From Leifsonia sp. Root112D2 (GTDB taxonomy: Bacteria > Actinomycetota > Actinomycetes > Actinomycetales > Microbacteriaceae): a stretch of DNA of 64,000 nucleotides. The notes beneath the pieces are model-generated. The model was given only the letters and a program-made list of their open reading frames with translations. It did not search any database and had not been told where the DNA came from. Positions 1 through 8,664 of this stretch are shown in pieces. How positions within the stretch are numbered: the first letter of the stretch is position 1; every line of letters starts with the position of its first letter. The position numbers and the translations under genes are program-made. Location: positions 372,001 through 436,000 of the forward strand of contig NZ_LMCU01000002.1 of NCBI RefSeq assembly GCF_001424905.1, written 5' to 3'.

Positions 1-463
1 CTATCACGAGGTTCATGAACGGGCCGCCGAGCATGATGATGATGCGCTTGTACACGGCCAGACGGTAGAAGGAGCGACGCTCGTCGTCTTCGGTGACGGC
101 GACCTCGGAGGGCAGGCCTTCGGCGAGGGTCTCGAGGTAGCCGGCGGCATCCGTGTTCTGATCCTGCACGATGGTCTGCAGAAAGCCGGTACTGGCGTCG
201 CGACCGTGCTCGGCACCCTTCTCGGGCGGGAACATGCCGATCATGGCGATGTAGCCGCCGAGCGGGATGGCCTTCACGCCGTACTCGGTCTCGCCCCGTT
301 TGCGCGACCACAGCGTCTTGCCGAAGCCGATCATGTACTGCGTCACCTTGACACCGAAGAGCTTGGCGGGAACCAGGTGCCCCATCTCGTGCAGGCCGAT
401 CGACAGAGCGAGGCCGATGACCACGATGACGACGCCGAGAATGAACAGGAGTACGGATTCCAC
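1..463 (-). CDS. Site-2 protease (M50 zinc metalloprotease), N-terminal part
   Basis: Membrane-embedded zinc protease of the RseP/Rip1 family, which cuts transmembrane proteins such as anti-sigma factors inside the bilayer. About 154 N-terminal residues are visible; the rest lies off the left edge. The protein opens with a hydrophobic helix carrying the HExxH zinc motif (HEMGH, residues 25-29). The GTG start (MESVLLFIL) has no Shine-Dalgarno but a TACTCT box 7 bases upstream, which suggests a leaderless transcript. In related genomes this gene usually sits beside dxr and ispG; here three rightward genes separate it from dxr. Family assignment is firm; the substrate is unknown. Confidence 0.9.
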   Translation of the reverse strand, partial: MESVLLFILGVVIVVIGLALSIGLHEMGHLVPAKLFGVKVTQYMIGFGKTLWSRKRGETEYGVKAIPLGGYIAMIGMFPPEKGAEHGRDASTGFLQTIVQDQNTDAAGYLETLAEGLPSEVAVTEDDERRSFYRLAVYKRIIIMLGGPFMNLVI

Positions 464-470
464 GTGGCCA

Positions 471-476
471 AGAGTA
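471..476 (-). promoter_or_regulatory. Candidate leaderless -10 box of the site-2 protease gene
   Basis: TACTCT on the minus strand fits TANNNT and lies 7 bases before the GTG start, so transcription would begin at or near the start codon. No clear -35 hexamer is visible. Confidence 0.4.
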
Positions 477-571
477 GTGCTGGGTCGCTGTGGATGGGCT
501 GGTTGTGCGCTGTGGGCACGTCTCGCGACCGCGGTTACCATGGAGACCGCGCGGGCAAGGGGAGGTGGCAG

Positions 572-1840
572 GTGAGCGTCGTTGCAGATGATCCGTTCAT
601 CGGTCGCCTGATCGGTGACCGATATCGCATCGTTGGGCTGATCGGGCGCGGCGGCATGGCATCCGTCTATCGCGCCGACGATGGAATGCTGCACCGTCAG
701 GTGGCCCTGAAACTCTTGTTGGCCGACTCGACCGACGCCGCCGAGCTCGGCAGGCAACGAGTCGAGATCGAAACCCTCGCCTCGCTCAACCACCACGCTC
801 TTGTCACTCTCTTCGACGCCGGCACGGAGGCGACGGATGCGGGCGAACGTGCCTTTCTGGTGATGGAGGTCGTCGACGGCAGGAATCTGCGGGACGCGAT
901 CGCCTACGGCCTGGATGCGACGCAGATTGCACATATCGGTGCTGACGTCGCCGAGGCGCTGCACTATGTGCACGGTCGGGGCGTGGTGCACCGTGACGTC
1001 AAGCCGGCCAACATCCTGCTGGCGACCGGGGGCCTGCCGGGGCGCCCGGTATTGGCGAAGCTCGCCGACTTCGGCATCGCACGCCTCATCGACTCGTCGC
1101 GCCTGACCTCGACGGGCGTCGTCATGGGCACGGCCAGCTATCTCAGCCCCGAACAGGCCCGAGGCGGCGAGGTCGGCCCCGCCACCGACGTCTATTCGCT
1201 CGGAATCGTGCTGCTCGAGGCGTTGACCGGCGAAAACCCCTTTCCCGGCACCGCCGTCGAGTCGGCCAGCGCGAGGCTCAGCCGTGAACCGCATGTGCCC
1301 GGGGCGCTGGGCCACGACTGGGGTTCGCTGCTCACGGCCATGACCGCACTCGATCCAGACCAGCGGATGTCTGCCGCCGATGCCGCCGTCGCCACCCGCC
1401 GCATCGCCAATGCTGCCAGCGTCGTCGTCGCGAACGATGCGACGGTGCCCGCAGGCGTCGCTACCGTACCCACCGTGCCGATCGGTGGCGCCTCACCAAC
1501 GGTCGCGATGACTGCGCCGCCCGCGACGACACGGTCTCCGACAACACCGCCCCCGACAACACCGAGTACTGCAGAGCACAATCCGACCGCGGCGACGCTG
1601 CGGTATCCCGCGGCACCGAGCAAGCGGCCACCGGGTGAGCGCCCGCCGCGCACTCTCCCGGCTTCTCGACGCATCATCGGCGTCGCCTGCGCGGTCGTCA
1701 TAGTGATCGCCGCGGCGGGCGGGGTCCTCGCCTGGGGCGCTGCGGACAAGCATCCGACCCCGACACCGAGCCCGTACCCTTCCGTTTCCGGCACCCTGGG
1801 AACGCATCTCAAGCAACTCCAAAAGAGTGTGCAGCCATGA
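572..1840 (+). CDS. Membrane-anchored Ser/Thr protein kinase (PknB-like)
   Basis: Hanks-type kinase of 422 residues. The kinase domain covers about residues 16-275: glycine loop GRGGMASV (25-32), invariant lysine K47, catalytic loop HRDVKPAN with D142, DFG aspartate D166, and an activation segment rich in Ser/Thr (SRLTSTGVVMGTASY) before the SPE motif, so it is probably active and autophosphorylating. A Pro/Thr-rich linker follows, then one transmembrane helix near 367-390 and only about 30 extracellular residues with no sensor domain such as PASTA. The GTG start is chosen for the preceding GGAGGTGGCAG ribosome site. It overlaps the next lipoprotein gene by 4 bases, so the two are probably co-translated. 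Confidence 0.9.
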   Translation: MSVVADDPFIGRLIGDRYRIVGLIGRGGMASVYRADDGMLHRQVALKLLLADSTDAAELGRQRVEIETLASLNHHALVTLFDAGTEATDAGERAFLVMEVVDGRNLRDAIAYGLDATQIAHIGADVAEALHYVHGRGVVHRDVKPANILLATGGLPGRPVLAKLADFGIARLIDSSRLTSTGVVMGTASYLSPEQARGGEVGPATDVYSLGIVLLEALTGENPFPGTAVESASARLSREPHVPGALGHDWGSLLTAMTALDPDQRMSAADAAVATRRIANAASVVVANDATVPAGVATVPTVPIGGASPTVAMTAPPATTRSPTTPPPTTPSTAEHNPTAATLRYPAAPSKRPPGERPPRTLPASRRIIGVACAVVIVIAAAGGVLAWGAADKHPTPTPSPYPSVSGTLGTHLKQLQKSVQP

Positions 1841-2304
1841 GCCGGAATACTCGCGCGGAGGCGCGGCGAGCCCGGCTGGGCATCGTCGCGGTCGTGCTCC
1901 TCGCCTCCACGCTCAGCGGATGCACAGCCACGAAGGCGGAGATCGGAACGTCCGTGGCGAAGTCGCTCGAAGCATCCGTCATGACGGTGACGAAGTCGGC
2001 GGCGGCCGGAGACCCCGCGGCCGCGCTCCTCGCCCTGGCTGCGCTGCAGACGCAGCTGACCCGGGCAACGGCATCCGGCGCGGTGAGCGCCGACCGCCAG
2101 GCCCGCATACAAGCCTCGATCGATCTCGTGCGCGCCGATCTCACCGCGGCGTTGCCGCCGAAGCCGGCGCCGACCATCACGCAGACGACCGCTCCCTCCA
2201 GCAACGACGGCCCCGATACGAAAGACGACAAGGGCGCGCCCTCGAAGGGTAAAGGCAAGGATCCCGGCACCGGCCCGGGCAAGAACAACGGCAACAACAA
2301 GTGA
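1837..2304 (+). CDS. Putative small lipoprotein
   Basis: A 155-residue protein of unknown function. It has a basic N-terminus, a hydrophobic stretch and a lipobox ending STLSGC, with C29 as the likely lipidated cysteine. The mature part is Ala-rich and helical, with a repetitive Lys/Asp/Gly/Asn C-terminal tail that is probably disordered and cell-wall exposed. Its start codon overlaps the stop of the upstream kinase gene (ATGA), which suggests it works with that kinase, for example as a partner on the outer membrane face. That link is inferred from position only. I do not recognise a family. Confidence 0.75.
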   Translation: MSRNTRAEARRARLGIVAVVLLASTLSGCTATKAEIGTSVAKSLEASVMTVTKSAAAGDPAAALLALAALQTQLTRATASGAVSADRQARIQASIDLVRADLTAALPPKPAPTITQTTAPSSNDGPDTKDDKGAPSKGKGKDPGTGPGKNNGNNK

Positions 2305-2414
2305 GCCGAGTGGCGGCGCCGTAGATACACGGCAACTTCATAGGGAACCACTCGCCATAATGGGTACTGTCCCCGCGCGCCGTGAGTCACGGCCGACCCC
2401 GACCAAGGAGTGCA

Positions 2415-3326
2415 ATGGCATCCGGCTCAGGCTCAGACCGTGTTCCCAAGAAGGATCGCCGGGAGGCCGCGCGCGAGACGGCGCGCATCATGCGGGAAGA
2501 GGCTGCCAAGCGTGCCAAGCGACGCAAGTGGATAGTGCAGGGCTCGGTATCGGTGGCCGTCATCGCCGTGCTCGCGATCATCGCGCTGGTGATCGTCAGC
2601 AGCATCAAGCCCGCGGGCCCCGGCCCCAAGAACATGGCCAGCGGCGGCATCGTGCTCACCTCTACGACGAAGGCCGTCACCTCGCCCGCACAGCCGGCCA
2701 ACGCGACCCCGGTGCCGACGGACGAGTCGGCGACCCCTGACAAGGCGCACATCATCGTGTACCTCGATTACCAGTGCCCGATCTGCAACCAGTTCGAGAC
2801 GACAAACGCCACGCAACTCGGGCAGTGGATCGACGGCGGCCTGGCGACCCTGGAGATTCACCCCGTCGCGATCTTGGATGCGTCGTCGAACGGTAACCGC
2901 TATTCGACCCGGGCCGCGAACGCCGCCTCATGTGTGGCCAATTCCAAGCCCAGCGCCTTCTTCGCCGTCAACTCTGCGCTGTTCAAGAACCAGCCTGCCG
3001 AGAACGGCAACGGCATGAAGAACGACAAGCTGCTCTCAATTCTGAAGGGCGCCGGTGCCAGCAGCGATGCCATCACGAAGTGCGTCAACGACGAGCCGTT
3101 CTCGTCGTGGATCACCGCTCGAACGAAGGCAGCGACAAGCGACAAGAACCTCGTCAACCCGGCGAACGGCTACTTCGGCACCCCCACCGTTCTGGTGAAC
3201 GGCACGATGTACACCGGCAGTGTCTCGGATGCCTCGGTCTTCGCGAGCTTCGTGCAGCAGACGATGGCCGCCGGCAGCGGCGGTTCCACCTCGACGCCGA
3301 CGCCGACCGCCACCCCGGCCGGCTAG
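2415..3326 (+). CDS. DsbA-like thioredoxin-fold protein, membrane-anchored
   Basis: A 303-residue protein with a strongly charged cytoplasmic N-terminus (residues 1-39), one transmembrane helix (about 41-63) and an extracellular DsbA/DSBA_4-type thioredoxin domain. The active site is CPIC (C121, C124) in the context DYQCPICNQFE, and a cis-proline loop is visible as FGTPTVLVNG. It probably oxidises or isomerises disulfides in exported proteins. The C-terminus is a short Ser/Thr/Pro tail. The ATG follows an AAGGAG site at good spacing. It ends tail-to-tail with dxr, with a palindromic repeat between the two. Confidence 0.88.
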   Translation: MASGSGSDRVPKKDRREAARETARIMREEAAKRAKRRKWIVQGSVSVAVIAVLAIIALVIVSSIKPAGPGPKNMASGGIVLTSTTKAVTSPAQPANATPVPTDESATPDKAHIIVYLDYQCPICNQFETTNATQLGQWIDGGLATLEIHPVAILDASSNGNRYSTRAANAASCVANSKPSAFFAVNSALFKNQPAENGNGMKNDKLLSILKGAGASSDAITKCVNDEPFSSWITARTKAATSDKNLVNPANGYFGTPTVLVNGTMYTGSVSDASVFASFVQQTMAAGSGGSTSTPTPTATPAG

Positions 3327-3340
3327 GCCGCACCTTCCAG

Positions 3341-3418
3341 CAGATCACCCCGTTTTCGTAGCGCACGTCCTCCTCGGCGGGGGCGCGCTGCGAAACCGGG
3401 GTGGCCTGGGATGATCTG
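3341..3418. repeat. Long imperfect palindrome between convergent genes (copy 1 of a dispersed repeat)
   Basis: Outer arms CAGATCA (3341-3347) and TGATCTG (3412-3418) are perfectly complementary. Inner arms CACCCCGTTTTCG (from 3346) and TGCGAAACCGGGGTG (3389-3403) pair imperfectly around a GC-rich loop. A second copy with the same core, TGCGA(A/G)ACCGGGGTG, lies near 45.6 kb. Here it sits between two stop codons and may act as a bidirectional terminator. Confidence 0.7.
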
Positions 3419-3423
3419 CCGCG

Positions 3424-4515
3424 TCAGCGGGAGGCGATGAGGCGGTCGGCCTCGGCGCGCGCCCAGAGTTCGGTCTCGGCGAGCGACTCGAGGGTGAGCT
3501 CGCCGGGCGGCACGTGAGCGTCGAGCACGCGCTCGATGGTCTCCACGATGTCGAGGTAGCCGATGGCTCCGGCGTGGAAGGCGAGCACGGCCTGCTCGTT
3601 GGCCGCATTGAAGACGGCAGGCCAGGTGCTGCCGCGTTCACCGACGCTCTTGGCGAGGGCGACCGCGGGGAACGCATCCGTGTCGAGGGGCTCGAAAGTC
3701 CACGTCTGCGCGGTCGTCCAGTCCAGCGGCGTGCCAACGCCCGGCACGCGGTTCGGCCAGTCGAGCCCGAGCGAGATCGGCAGGCGCATATCGGGCGGTG
3801 AGGCCTGCGCGATGGTCGAGCCGTCGGTGAACTCCACCATCGAGTGCACGATCGACTGCGGATGCACCGCGACCTCGATGCGCTCGTACGGCACGTCGAA
3901 GAGCAGGTGTGCCTCGATGATCTCGAGCCCCTTGTTGACGAGGGTCGACGAGTTCGTGGTGACGACCAGCCCCATGTCCCAGGTCGGATGCGCGAGAGCC
4001 TCGCGCGGCGTCACATCCTTCAGCGACGCTCGTGTGCGACCCCGAAACGGGCCGCCGGATGCCGTCAGCACGAGCCGGCGCACCTCGCCTGCCGCCCCCG
4101 ACCGTAGTGCCTGCGCAATGGCCGAGTGCTCCGAGTCCACGGGCACGATCTGCCCCGGCTTCGCCGCCGAGCGCACGAGTTCGCCGCCGACGATGAGTGA
4201 CTCCTTGTTCGCGAGCGCGAGCGTGCGGCCGGTCTCGAGGGCGGCCAGCGTTGGCCCGAGACCCACGGAACCCGTGATGCCGTTGAGCACGACATCGGCC
4301 TCGACGTCGCGCACGAGCCGGGTCGCGTCATCCGCCCCCAGAGCGGTCTGCGTCACGCCGAACTCTGCCGCCTGCGCGCCCAGAGCGTCCGCCTGTGTGC
4401 CGGCCGCAAGCCCGACGATGCGGAAGCGGTCGGGATTGGCCCGGATGACATCGAGCGCCTGCACGCCGATGGAGCCGGTTGAGCCGAGAACGATGACGGT
4501 GCGCACGACACCCAT
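3424..4515 (-). CDS. dxr: 1-deoxy-D-xylulose 5-phosphate reductoisomerase
   Basis: Converts DXP to 2-C-methyl-D-erythritol 4-phosphate with NADPH, the committed step of the MEP isoprenoid pathway, in the cytoplasm. The 363-residue protein starts MGVVRTVIVLGSTGSIG, with the dinucleotide-binding GSTGSIG at residues 11-17. The metal- and substrate-binding segments VPVDSEHSA and TASGGPFRG and the catalytic loop region (HPTWDMG) are all present. It is slightly shorter than many homologues, mainly at the C-terminus. Only a short gap separates it from the next gene on the same strand, the FKBP lipoprotein, which may share its transcript. Confidence 0.96.
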   Translation of the reverse strand: MGVVRTVIVLGSTGSIGVQALDVIRANPDRFRIVGLAAGTQADALGAQAAEFGVTQTALGADDATRLVRDVEADVVLNGITGSVGLGPTLAALETGRTLALANKESLIVGGELVRSAAKPGQIVPVDSEHSAIAQALRSGAAGEVRRLVLTASGGPFRGRTRASLKDVTPREALAHPTWDMGLVVTTNSSTLVNKGLEIIEAHLLFDVPYERIEVAVHPQSIVHSMVEFTDGSTIAQASPPDMRLPISLGLDWPNRVPGVGTPLDWTTAQTWTFEPLDTDAFPAVALAKSVGERGSTWPAVFNAANEQAVLAFHAGAIGYLDIVETIERVLDAHVPPGELTLESLAETELWARAEADRLIASR

Positions 4516-4537
4516 CGTAGAACCCGACTCGGTACCC

Positions 4538-5497
4538 CTACCGTGCGGTCTGCAGAATGTCTATGACGAAGACGATGGTGTCGGTGCCCTTGATGCCGGC
4601 GCCCGAGTTGCCCTTCGTGCCGTAGCCATCTGCCGGCGCAATGGATACGAGCACCTGCGAACCGACGGTCTGGCCGACGAGTGCCTTCGAGAAGCCGGGA
4701 ATGAAGCCCGAGGTCGCCTGGGAGATGGCGGACTTGCCCCAACTCTGGTCGAAGACCTTGCCCGTGCTCCAGATCGAACCCTGGTACTGCATGCTCACCG
4801 TGTCGTTGGCCTTGACCACCTCGCCGGAGCCCTTCTGCAGCACGGCAATGGTGGTCTTCGCCGGCGGCGCGGTCTTCGGCATGGTGACGGTCGGCTTCCC
4901 GTCTTTCGCGAGCTTCACGGTCGGCATTCCGGCGACCGGCGGCTGCTGCGTGCCCTTTGCGCGGCTGGGCAGAATCTTGACGACATCGGCAACGAACACG
5001 ATCGAATCCGTGGTCTTCAGACCCAGCTGGGTCGGGTCGGCACTGCCGAACGCGGTCTTGACGGGAAGGGTTGTCACCGAGCGCGAGCCGACCGGCAGGC
5101 ACTCGATGGCCCGCACGATGCCCGGAATGATCTGGGTCTCGTCAACCGAGACCGGCTGCGTGGTCTCGCCGTCGAATCCGTTGTTCGTGATGACCTTGCC
5201 CGTCGTGCCGTTGTACGCGGCGAGCCCGATATCGACGGTGCTGCCCTCGACAGACTCTTTGCCCTTGCCCGTGATGGTCACGGTGCGCTCGACCTTGGTG
5301 GCTTTCAGAGGCGAAGTGATCTTCACCGTCGGCTTGGCCTGGAACTTGCCCGTGACCTTCACCGAATCCGATTGGGATCCGGAGACCGTGCCGGCGCATC
5401 CATTCTTCTTGTCCTGGTCGACGGTTGACGCCGCGGTGCAGCCGGCGAGCAGCAGAACGGCGGCGAGTGCCGCGATGACGGGGAGGGATTTGCGCAC
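4538..5497 (-). CDS. FKBP-type peptidyl-prolyl isomerase lipoprotein
   Basis: Extracellular prolyl isomerase of 319 residues anchored by a lipobox (LLLAGC, C20). The C-terminal ~95 residues form a typical FKBP domain (DTVSMQYQGSIWSTGKVFDQSW, then GFIPGFSKALVGQ and VLVSIAPADGYG). The preceding region holds a second, degenerate FKBP-like domain (VDIGLAAYNGTTG, then IIPGIVRAIECLPVGS). The GTG at VRKSLPVIAAL was chosen because GAAAG lies 8 bases upstream; a GTG three codons further upstream is an alternative. It is divergent from gabT and lies just upstream of dxr on the same strand. Confidence 0.9.
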   Translation of the reverse strand: MRKSLPVIAALAAVLLLAGCTAASTVDQDKKNGCAGTVSGSQSDSVKVTGKFQAKPTVKITSPLKATKVERTVTITGKGKESVEGSTVDIGLAAYNGTTGKVITNNGFDGETTQPVSVDETQIIPGIVRAIECLPVGSRSVTTLPVKTAFGSADPTQLGLKTTDSIVFVADVVKILPSRAKGTQQPPVAGMPTVKLAKDGKPTVTMPKTAPPAKTTIAVLQKGSGEVVKANDTVSMQYQGSIWSTGKVFDQSWGKSAISQATSGFIPGFSKALVGQTVGSQVLVSIAPADGYGTKGNSGAGIKGTDTIVFVIDILQTAR

Positions 5498-5622
5498 GGA
5501 GTTCACTTTCAAGACTGTGGGGGTGGAACACCAGTCTGCACGAGAAAGTTTTGTTGAAGCTGACCGTGAGCTCAATCGCCGACCGTGACCCGCCGGAGCC
5601 GGAGGGGAAGATTCATACAACC

Positions 5623-5628
5623 TACGAT
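5623..5628 (+). promoter_or_regulatory. Candidate leaderless -10 box of gabT (first copy)
   Basis: TACGAT lies 7 bases before the chosen ATG. The only purine-rich stretch (GGAGGGG) is about 30 bases upstream of that ATG, too far to act as its ribosome site. Confidence 0.4.
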
Positions 5629-5635
5629 GGTAGTC

Positions 5636-6967
5636 ATGACACGTGCTTTCCAGATTCCGCAGCAGCGCCAGCTGAAGACGGAACTCCCCGGCCCCCGCTC
5701 GATCGCCCTGCAGCAGCGCCGCGTGGCCAGCGTCTCACGCGGCGCGGGCACGCTCGCCAATATCTACATGGAGCGTGGCGACGGCGCGATTCTGGTGGAC
5801 GTCGACGGCAACCAGCTCATCGACCTCGGCAGCGGTATCGGCGTGAACACCATCGGTCACGCGCATCCGGATGTCGCCGCAGCCGCCGCCGAGCAAGCCT
5901 CACGTCTCACGCACACGCTGTTCACCGTCACCCCCTACGAGAACTACGTGCGCGTGGCCGAGAAGCTGGCCGAGCTGACGCCCGGCGACTTCGAGAAGCA
6001 CTCGATTCTGGTCAACTCCGGGGCCGAGGCGGTGGAGAACGCGGTGAAGATCGCCCGCAAATACACCGGGCGCCGCGCGATAGCCGCGCTCGACCACGCG
6101 TTCCACGGCCGCACCAACCTCACCATGACCATGACCTACCGCCCCTGGCCCGAGCGTGCGGGTATGGGGCCGTTTCCTGGCGAGATCTACAGCGTGCCGA
6201 CGAGCTACCCGTACCGTGACGGCCTGAGCGGGGCCGAAGCGGCGGCGCGCACCATCGACTACATCACCACGCACATCGGCGCAACGGAGCTGGCCGCGCT
6301 GTTCGTCGAGCCGGTGCAGGGCGACGGCGGCGTCGTCATTCCCGCACCCGGCTATTTCGAAGCGCTGCGCGAGTTCTGCACCGAGAACGGCATCGTGTTC
6401 GTGGCCGACGAGATCCAGACGGGCATGGCGCGCACGGGCGCCTGGTACGCGATGGAGCACGTTGGCATCGTGCCCGACCTCGTCACCACGGCCAAGGGCA
6501 TCGCCGGTGGCTTCCCCCTCGCCGCCGTCACCGGCCGCGCCGAGATCATGGATGCCGTTCAACCCGGCGGCATCGGCGGCACCTTCGGCGGCAACCCGGT
6601 CTCGACGGCCGCAGCGCTCGCGGTGCTGGACATCATCGAGCGCGAGAACCTCAACGCCGAGGCGCAGCGCGTGGAGGCCACCCTGCGTGCCCGCATCGGC
6701 AATTGGACCGAGCGCTTTCCCATCGTGGGTGAGGTGCGCGGCATCGGCGCCATGTTCGGCATCGAGCTGGTGCACCCCGGCACGAGAGAGCAGAACCCCG
6801 AGGCGCTGACGGCGGTCATCCGCTACGCCACGAGTCATGGCGTCATCCCCCTGGATTCCGGAAGCTGGGACAGCGTGCTGCGCCTGATGCCGCCCGTTGT
6901 GATCAGCGACGAGCTCATCGATGACGCGGCGAGCGTGCTCGAGGAGGCGCTGGCATCCGTCGGCTGA
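5636..6967 (+). CDS. gabT: 4-aminobutyrate aminotransferase, first copy
   Basis: Class III PLP aminotransferase of 443 residues, converting GABA (or a related omega-amino acid) plus 2-oxoglutarate to succinic semialdehyde plus glutamate. Recognisable segments are NSGAEAVENAVKIARK, the FHGRTNLTM loop, the cofactor-binding DEIQTGMARTG and the PLP lysine K287 in TTAKGIAGGFP, followed by GTFGGNPV. A close paralogue lies 2.3 kb downstream, so this is a local duplication with divergence. The ATG at 5636 is preferred over one three codons upstream because of the -10 box spacing. Its stop overlaps a possible CTG start of the next gene. The preferred substrate cannot be read from sequence. Confidence 0.93.
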   Translation: MTRAFQIPQQRQLKTELPGPRSIALQQRRVASVSRGAGTLANIYMERGDGAILVDVDGNQLIDLGSGIGVNTIGHAHPDVAAAAAEQASRLTHTLFTVTPYENYVRVAEKLAELTPGDFEKHSILVNSGAEAVENAVKIARKYTGRRAIAALDHAFHGRTNLTMTMTYRPWPERAGMGPFPGEIYSVPTSYPYRDGLSGAEAAARTIDYITTHIGATELAALFVEPVQGDGGVVIPAPGYFEALREFCTENGIVFVADEIQTGMARTGAWYAMEHVGIVPDLVTTAKGIAGGFPLAAVTGRAEIMDAVQPGGIGGTFGGNPVSTAAALAVLDIIERENLNAEAQRVEATLRARIGNWTERFPIVGEVRGIGAMFGIELVHPGTREQNPEALTAVIRYATSHGVIPLDSGSWDSVLRLMPPVVISDELIDDAASVLEEALASVG

Positions 6968-6996
6968 GGCTCTTCAGCGCGTTCCTGGCTGCGCTG

Positions 6997-7818
6997 GTGG
7001 TGACGATCGGGCTACTCGTCGGCCTCGCGACGACGAGCGCACACGCGACGGCACCCTTCAACCCGGCCTTCATCGTCAGCGACGACAGCTTCTTCAATTA
7101 CCAGGCGATGTCTGCCACCGAGGTGCAGGACTTTCTCGAGCAGCAGCTGTGTGTTTCACGCGATTCGGCACCCTGCCTGGCCGACTTTCGCCAGACGACC
7201 GGCGACCGCACGCGAAGCGGCCCCGGCCAGTGCGACGGATACACGGGAGCAGCCGACGAGCGCGCAAGCCGCATCATCTGGAAGGTGGCGCAGTCCTGCC
7301 GCATCAACCCGGCCGTGCTGCTCGTGCTGCTGCAGAAGGAGCAGTCGCTCGTGACCCGGCCGTCGCTCGCCGGCTACCAGAAGGCCACCGGATACGCGTG
7401 CCCCGATTCTGCGGATTGCAACGCGAAGTACCTCGGCTTCGTGAACCAGGTGTACATGGCCGGATGGCAGCTGCGTGAGTACACCCAGCATCCGAATGCC
7501 TGGCGGTACCGCATCGGCAAGACGAAGGTGCAGTACCACCCGAAGCTGGAGTGCGGCAGCTCGGTCGTGAACATTCGCAACCAGGCCACGGCCGACCTGT
7601 ACAACTACACGCCGTACCAGCCGAACGCCGACACGATAGCTCACCCGCATGGGCCGGCAACGTCCTGCTCGACATACGGCAACCTCAATTTCTCGAGCAT
7701 CTGGCGGCAGTGGTTCGGTGACCCCCTGGCCGTGCGGTTCCCCGACTGGTTCCCGGGCTGCCTGAACTTCGTGGGCGGCCAGGACTGCCCGGCCCCGAGC
7801 GTGCCCGCCTTCGGCTGA
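6997..7818 (+). CDS. Secreted lysozyme-like protein of unknown function
   Basis: Exported protein of about 273 residues. The region NPAVLLVLLQKEQSLVT (E115) resembles the catalytic helix of lytic transglycosylases and goose-type lysozymes. The protein has many cysteines (LCVSRDSAPC, ACPDSADC, FPGCLNFVGGQDC) that could form disulfides outside the cell. Relatives in actinobacteria are often labelled hemagglutinin without evidence. The GTG start used here leaves a signal peptide with no basic n-region. An upstream CTG at 6964, overlapping the gabT stop, would restore a full signal peptide beginning MRLFSAFLAAL. A role in cell-wall turnover is likely but inferred. Confidence 0.75.
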   Translation: MVTIGLLVGLATTSAHATAPFNPAFIVSDDSFFNYQAMSATEVQDFLEQQLCVSRDSAPCLADFRQTTGDRTRSGPGQCDGYTGAADERASRIIWKVAQSCRINPAVLLVLLQKEQSLVTRPSLAGYQKATGYACPDSADCNAKYLGFVNQVYMAGWQLREYTQHPNAWRYRIGKTKVQYHPKLECGSSVVNIRNQATADLYNYTPYQPNADTIAHPHGPATSCSTYGNLNFSSIWRQWFGDPLAVRFPDWFPGCLNFVGGQDCPAPSVPAFG

Positions 7819-7885
7819 AGGCGTGCCGCGAGGCTCGTACCACGCGCAGGAATGCCGCATACCGCATCCGGAATATAGGCGCGGT

Positions 7886-7891
7886 TAGTCT
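7886..7891 (+). promoter_or_regulatory. Candidate leaderless -10 box of the PlsC gene
   Basis: TAGTCT ends 7 bases before the GTG start, and there is no ribosome-binding site between them. Confidence 0.45.
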
Positions 7892-7898
7892 CGTATGC

Positions 7899-8654
7899 GT
7901 GAACGAGACGGTTCCGTCCGAAGACGACGCAGCGAGGCGCCCGGGATTCCTCTATCTTTTCGGGCGCGCGGTCATGGCTCCGCTCAGCCGGCTCGTGTAT
8001 CGGCCCACGGTGATCGGCCGCAAGAACGTGCCAAAGACCGGCGCCGTCATTCTGGCCAGCAACCACCTCTCGTTCATCGACAGCATCGTCATCCCGATGG
8101 TCGCACCGAGGCGCGTGCAGTTTCTGGCGAAGAGCACGTATTTCGACGGCAAAGGCCTCAAGGGCTGGGTCTCTCGTTCTTTCTTCACCTCGATCGGGGC
8201 GGTCGGCGTGAGGCGCGGCGCGGGGCAGGCGGCACAGGATGCGCTGGATCAAAGCAAGGTCATTCTCGACAGCGGCGCGGCGTTCGCGGTCTATCCCGAG
8301 GGCACACGCTCACTCGATGGGCGGCTGTACAAGGGGCGCACCGGGGTGGCCTGGCTGGCACTGACCACCGGGGCCGTCGTCGTTCCCGTCGGACTGATCG
8401 GCACGGACAAGCTGCAGCCGGTGGGCGTGACGATCCCCCGGGTGACGCCCGTGACGGTGAAGTTCGGCACGCCGATCGACCTGAGTCGCCACGGTGCGGC
8501 CACCTCCGGCAAGGCACGACGGGCGGCGACGGACGAGATCATGGCGGCCATCCACGAGCTGAGCGGCCAGGAGCTTGCCGGAACCTACAACGAGGCGCCG
8601 CCGGCCAACACGGTCGAGCGGGTCAGGCGCGCCCTGCGCCCCGAGCGCCGGTAG
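7899..8654 (+). CDS. 1-acyl-sn-glycerol-3-phosphate acyltransferase family protein
   Basis: PlsC-type membrane-associated acyltransferase of 251 residues, expected to acylate lysophosphatidate to phosphatidate in phospholipid synthesis or to acylate a related glycolipid. The catalytic motif NHLSFID (H56, D61) and the glycerol-phosphate motif PEGTR (133-137) are intact, and GAVVVPVGLIGTDKL matches the fourth family block. The C-terminus is Ala/Arg-rich. The gene starts with GTG behind a leaderless-type promoter and ends 10 bases from the convergent OsmC gene. Confidence 0.9.
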   Translation: MNETVPSEDDAARRPGFLYLFGRAVMAPLSRLVYRPTVIGRKNVPKTGAVILASNHLSFIDSIVIPMVAPRRVQFLAKSTYFDGKGLKGWVSRSFFTSIGAVGVRRGAGQAAQDALDQSKVILDSGAAFAVYPEGTRSLDGRLYKGRTGVAWLALTTGAVVVPVGLIGTDKLQPVGVTIPRVTPVTVKFGTPIDLSRHGAATSGKARRAATDEIMAAIHELSGQELAGTYNEAPPANTVERVRRALRPERR

Positions 8655-8664
8655 CGCCTGCGGG

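Noticed and set aside
3563..5428. Long open frame of 621 codons on the plus strand
   Set aside because: It lies antisense to dxr and the FKBP gene; its translation is low-complexity Arg/Ala/Ser/Gly with no recognisable domain, the usual shadow in high-GC DNA.
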